From: Sphingobacteriaceae bacterium
GTDB lineage: Bacteria; Bacteroidota; Bacteroidia; UBA7662
DNA: 64,000 bases
Reading direction: 5' to 3'
Assembly (NCBI GenBank): GCA_013824115.1
Contig: PNNG01000019.1
Location: 18,860 to 82,859, forward strand
Part shown: one piece after another, positions 63,239 to 64,000 of the stretch
How positions within the stretch are numbered: position 1 is the stretch's first letter
Layout: each line of letters begins with the position of its first letter
Notes under the pieces: generated by a model
Databases searched by the model: none
What the model was told of the DNA's origin: nothing
What the model saw: only the letters and a program-made list of their open reading frames with translations
Program-made: the position numbers and the translations under genes

Positions 63239-64000
63239 CTACGGTTTTGTACTACCAAACCCTCTAAATCCACCTGTCGAAGCATCAAGTATAAAATAGG
63301 TTGCACTTATCCCAAAACCTATTGGACCTAAAAACGCTGCACCTGTCATGATAACATCTAAAGTTGATTTTGCTCCTACTTGCCAATCTGAACCACCATT
63401 GTAATAGTACATACCAGCATTAGCAATTGAATAAGCCGTACTTACACCAGCGCCAACTACACCAAGCCCTTTCGCATATTTCAAATAGGTTGCTCCTGTT
63501 TTTCCTAAAGTGTTGACCGTTCTCCAAGCCTGTTGGGTAGATCTTAGTTTATTAAACTGTCCCCAGGTTTGTGCAGACTTAAAATTGCTTCTTACTGCAT
63601 AGTCTAGTAATTCCGTTTTAGCACCATTGCCAAGCCCAAAAGCTCCAAGTCCAGTAATAACGTCACTCACCCACCCAGGAAAACGCCCACCGCTTTGAAC
63701 TTCAACTGTCGCTTTTTGAATCCATTCTTTATCGGATGACATTTCAAACCTTCGGTCATTAATATCGATAAAAAATTGTCCAGGATTCCCTTGACCCGCT
63801 CGGGCTTGTTCAATACTTATCTGATTAGGGTCATTTTGTGGGGTTCCTTTAAACCAATCCCGAATACGCTGCCAAATCGGCCAAGGTTCTAAACCAAATG
63901 GATCCCTAAAGTTCACAGGATTCGACAAGCAGTAACTGTAAGGCGTTACATGTGGATATTTGTCGGCCAGCGGGTCGGTGCTCAGCCACACCCCCAGCGA
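63239..64000 (-). CDS. RHS repeat-associated core protein, C-terminal part (runs off right edge)
   Basis: The last 253 codons of a longer gene are inside the window. The frame is open through base 64000. It begins with the RHS core end SLGVWLSTDPLADKYPHVTPYSY ... NPVNFRDPFGL (about the first 36 residues), the boundary after which polymorphic toxin tips begin. The tip starts with PWPIWQRIRDWFKG, carries a charged central region, and ends in a hydrophobic, Gly-rich section (LGVVGAGVSTAYSIANAG, VIMTGAAFLGPIGFGISATYF) that could insert in membranes. No nuclease or ADP-ribosyl motif is visible. An AT-rich shift relative to most of the window suggests transfer. Confidence 0.85.
   Translation of the reverse strand, partial: SLGVWLSTDPLADKYPHVTPYSYCLSNPVNFRDPFGLEPWPIWQRIRDWFKGTPQNDPNQISIEQARAGQGNPGQFFIDINDRRFEMSSDKEWIQKATVEVQSGGRFPGWVSDVITGLGAFGLGNGAKTELLDYAVRSNFKSAQTWGQFNKLRSTQQAWRTVNTLGKTGATYLKYAKGLGVVGAGVSTAYSIANAGMYYYNGGSDWQVGAKSTLDVIMTGAAFLGPIGFGISATYFILDASTGGFRGFGSTKP

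Noticed and set aside
1..64000. tRNA or rRNA genes
   Set aside because: By-eye inspection of the gaps found no cloverleaf or conserved rRNA segments. A tRNAscan or Infernal run would settle it.

Overview
The window is from a member of the Bacteroidota. The evidence is three proteins with type IX secretion (T9SS) C-terminal sorting domains, carboxypeptidase-regulatory-like and DUF5686 surface proteins, a type III glutamine synthetase, DUF2480 and DUF2281 proteins, weak Shine-Dalgarno sequences, and many promoters of the TAnnTTTG type used by the Bacteroidota housekeeping sigma factor. I cannot place it below phylum from sequence alone. No rRNA, tRNA, CRISPR array or complete insertion sequence was seen.

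Layout. 0-8.5 kb: an outer-membrane protein fragment, an S33-type hydrolase, a RecD/Dda-like helicase, a DUF5686 surface protein and dihydrolipoyl dehydrogenase. These are separated by long gene-free gaps filled with a family of imperfect repeats that is seen nowhere else in the window. 8.6-13.5 kb: a PAS-rich histidine kinase with an AraC-type response regulator, then small unknowns. 13.5-20.2 kb: a GT39 glycosyltransferase, recR, and a tight symporter - LOG - M23 peptidase - bcp operon. 20.3-29.8 kb: two T9SS surface proteins, an FG-GAP/VCBS repeat protein and a 2379-residue multidomain protein.

29.9-42.7 kb is almost entirely minus strand: uvrA, an MltD-type transglycosylase, DUF2480, ppiD, and a six-gene operon birA-coaX-OMP-TPR-lptC-corC. 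This is an envelope-biogenesis block. It is driven from a perfectly palindromic divergent promoter that also reads rightward into rsfS. 42.7-52.9 kb is plus strand: rsfS, ftsH, a LUD protein, lpxH, a secreted unknown, prfA, two surface or lipoproteins, a T9SS-secreted endonuclease I, a small membrane protein and a lipoprotein.

53-61.5 kb: type III glutamine synthetase, a short accessory patch (phased AAACG sites, a broken PDDEXK/Rpn-like transposase gene and a VapBC-type toxin-antitoxin pair), purL, a class-C beta-lactamase-like lipoprotein, and an AAA/DUF4143 ATPase preceded by three TGTGA sites at an exact 32-bp period. 61.8-64 kb is visibly more AT-rich. It holds the C-terminal end of an RHS protein (a polymorphic-toxin candidate), an adjacent small membrane protein (candidate immunity protein) and two orphan genes.

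Most of the window is housekeeping and envelope biology. The parts most worth a second look are the RHS module, the two phased operator-like arrays, the symmetric divergent promoter, the recurring near-leaderless promoters and the intergenic repeat family.
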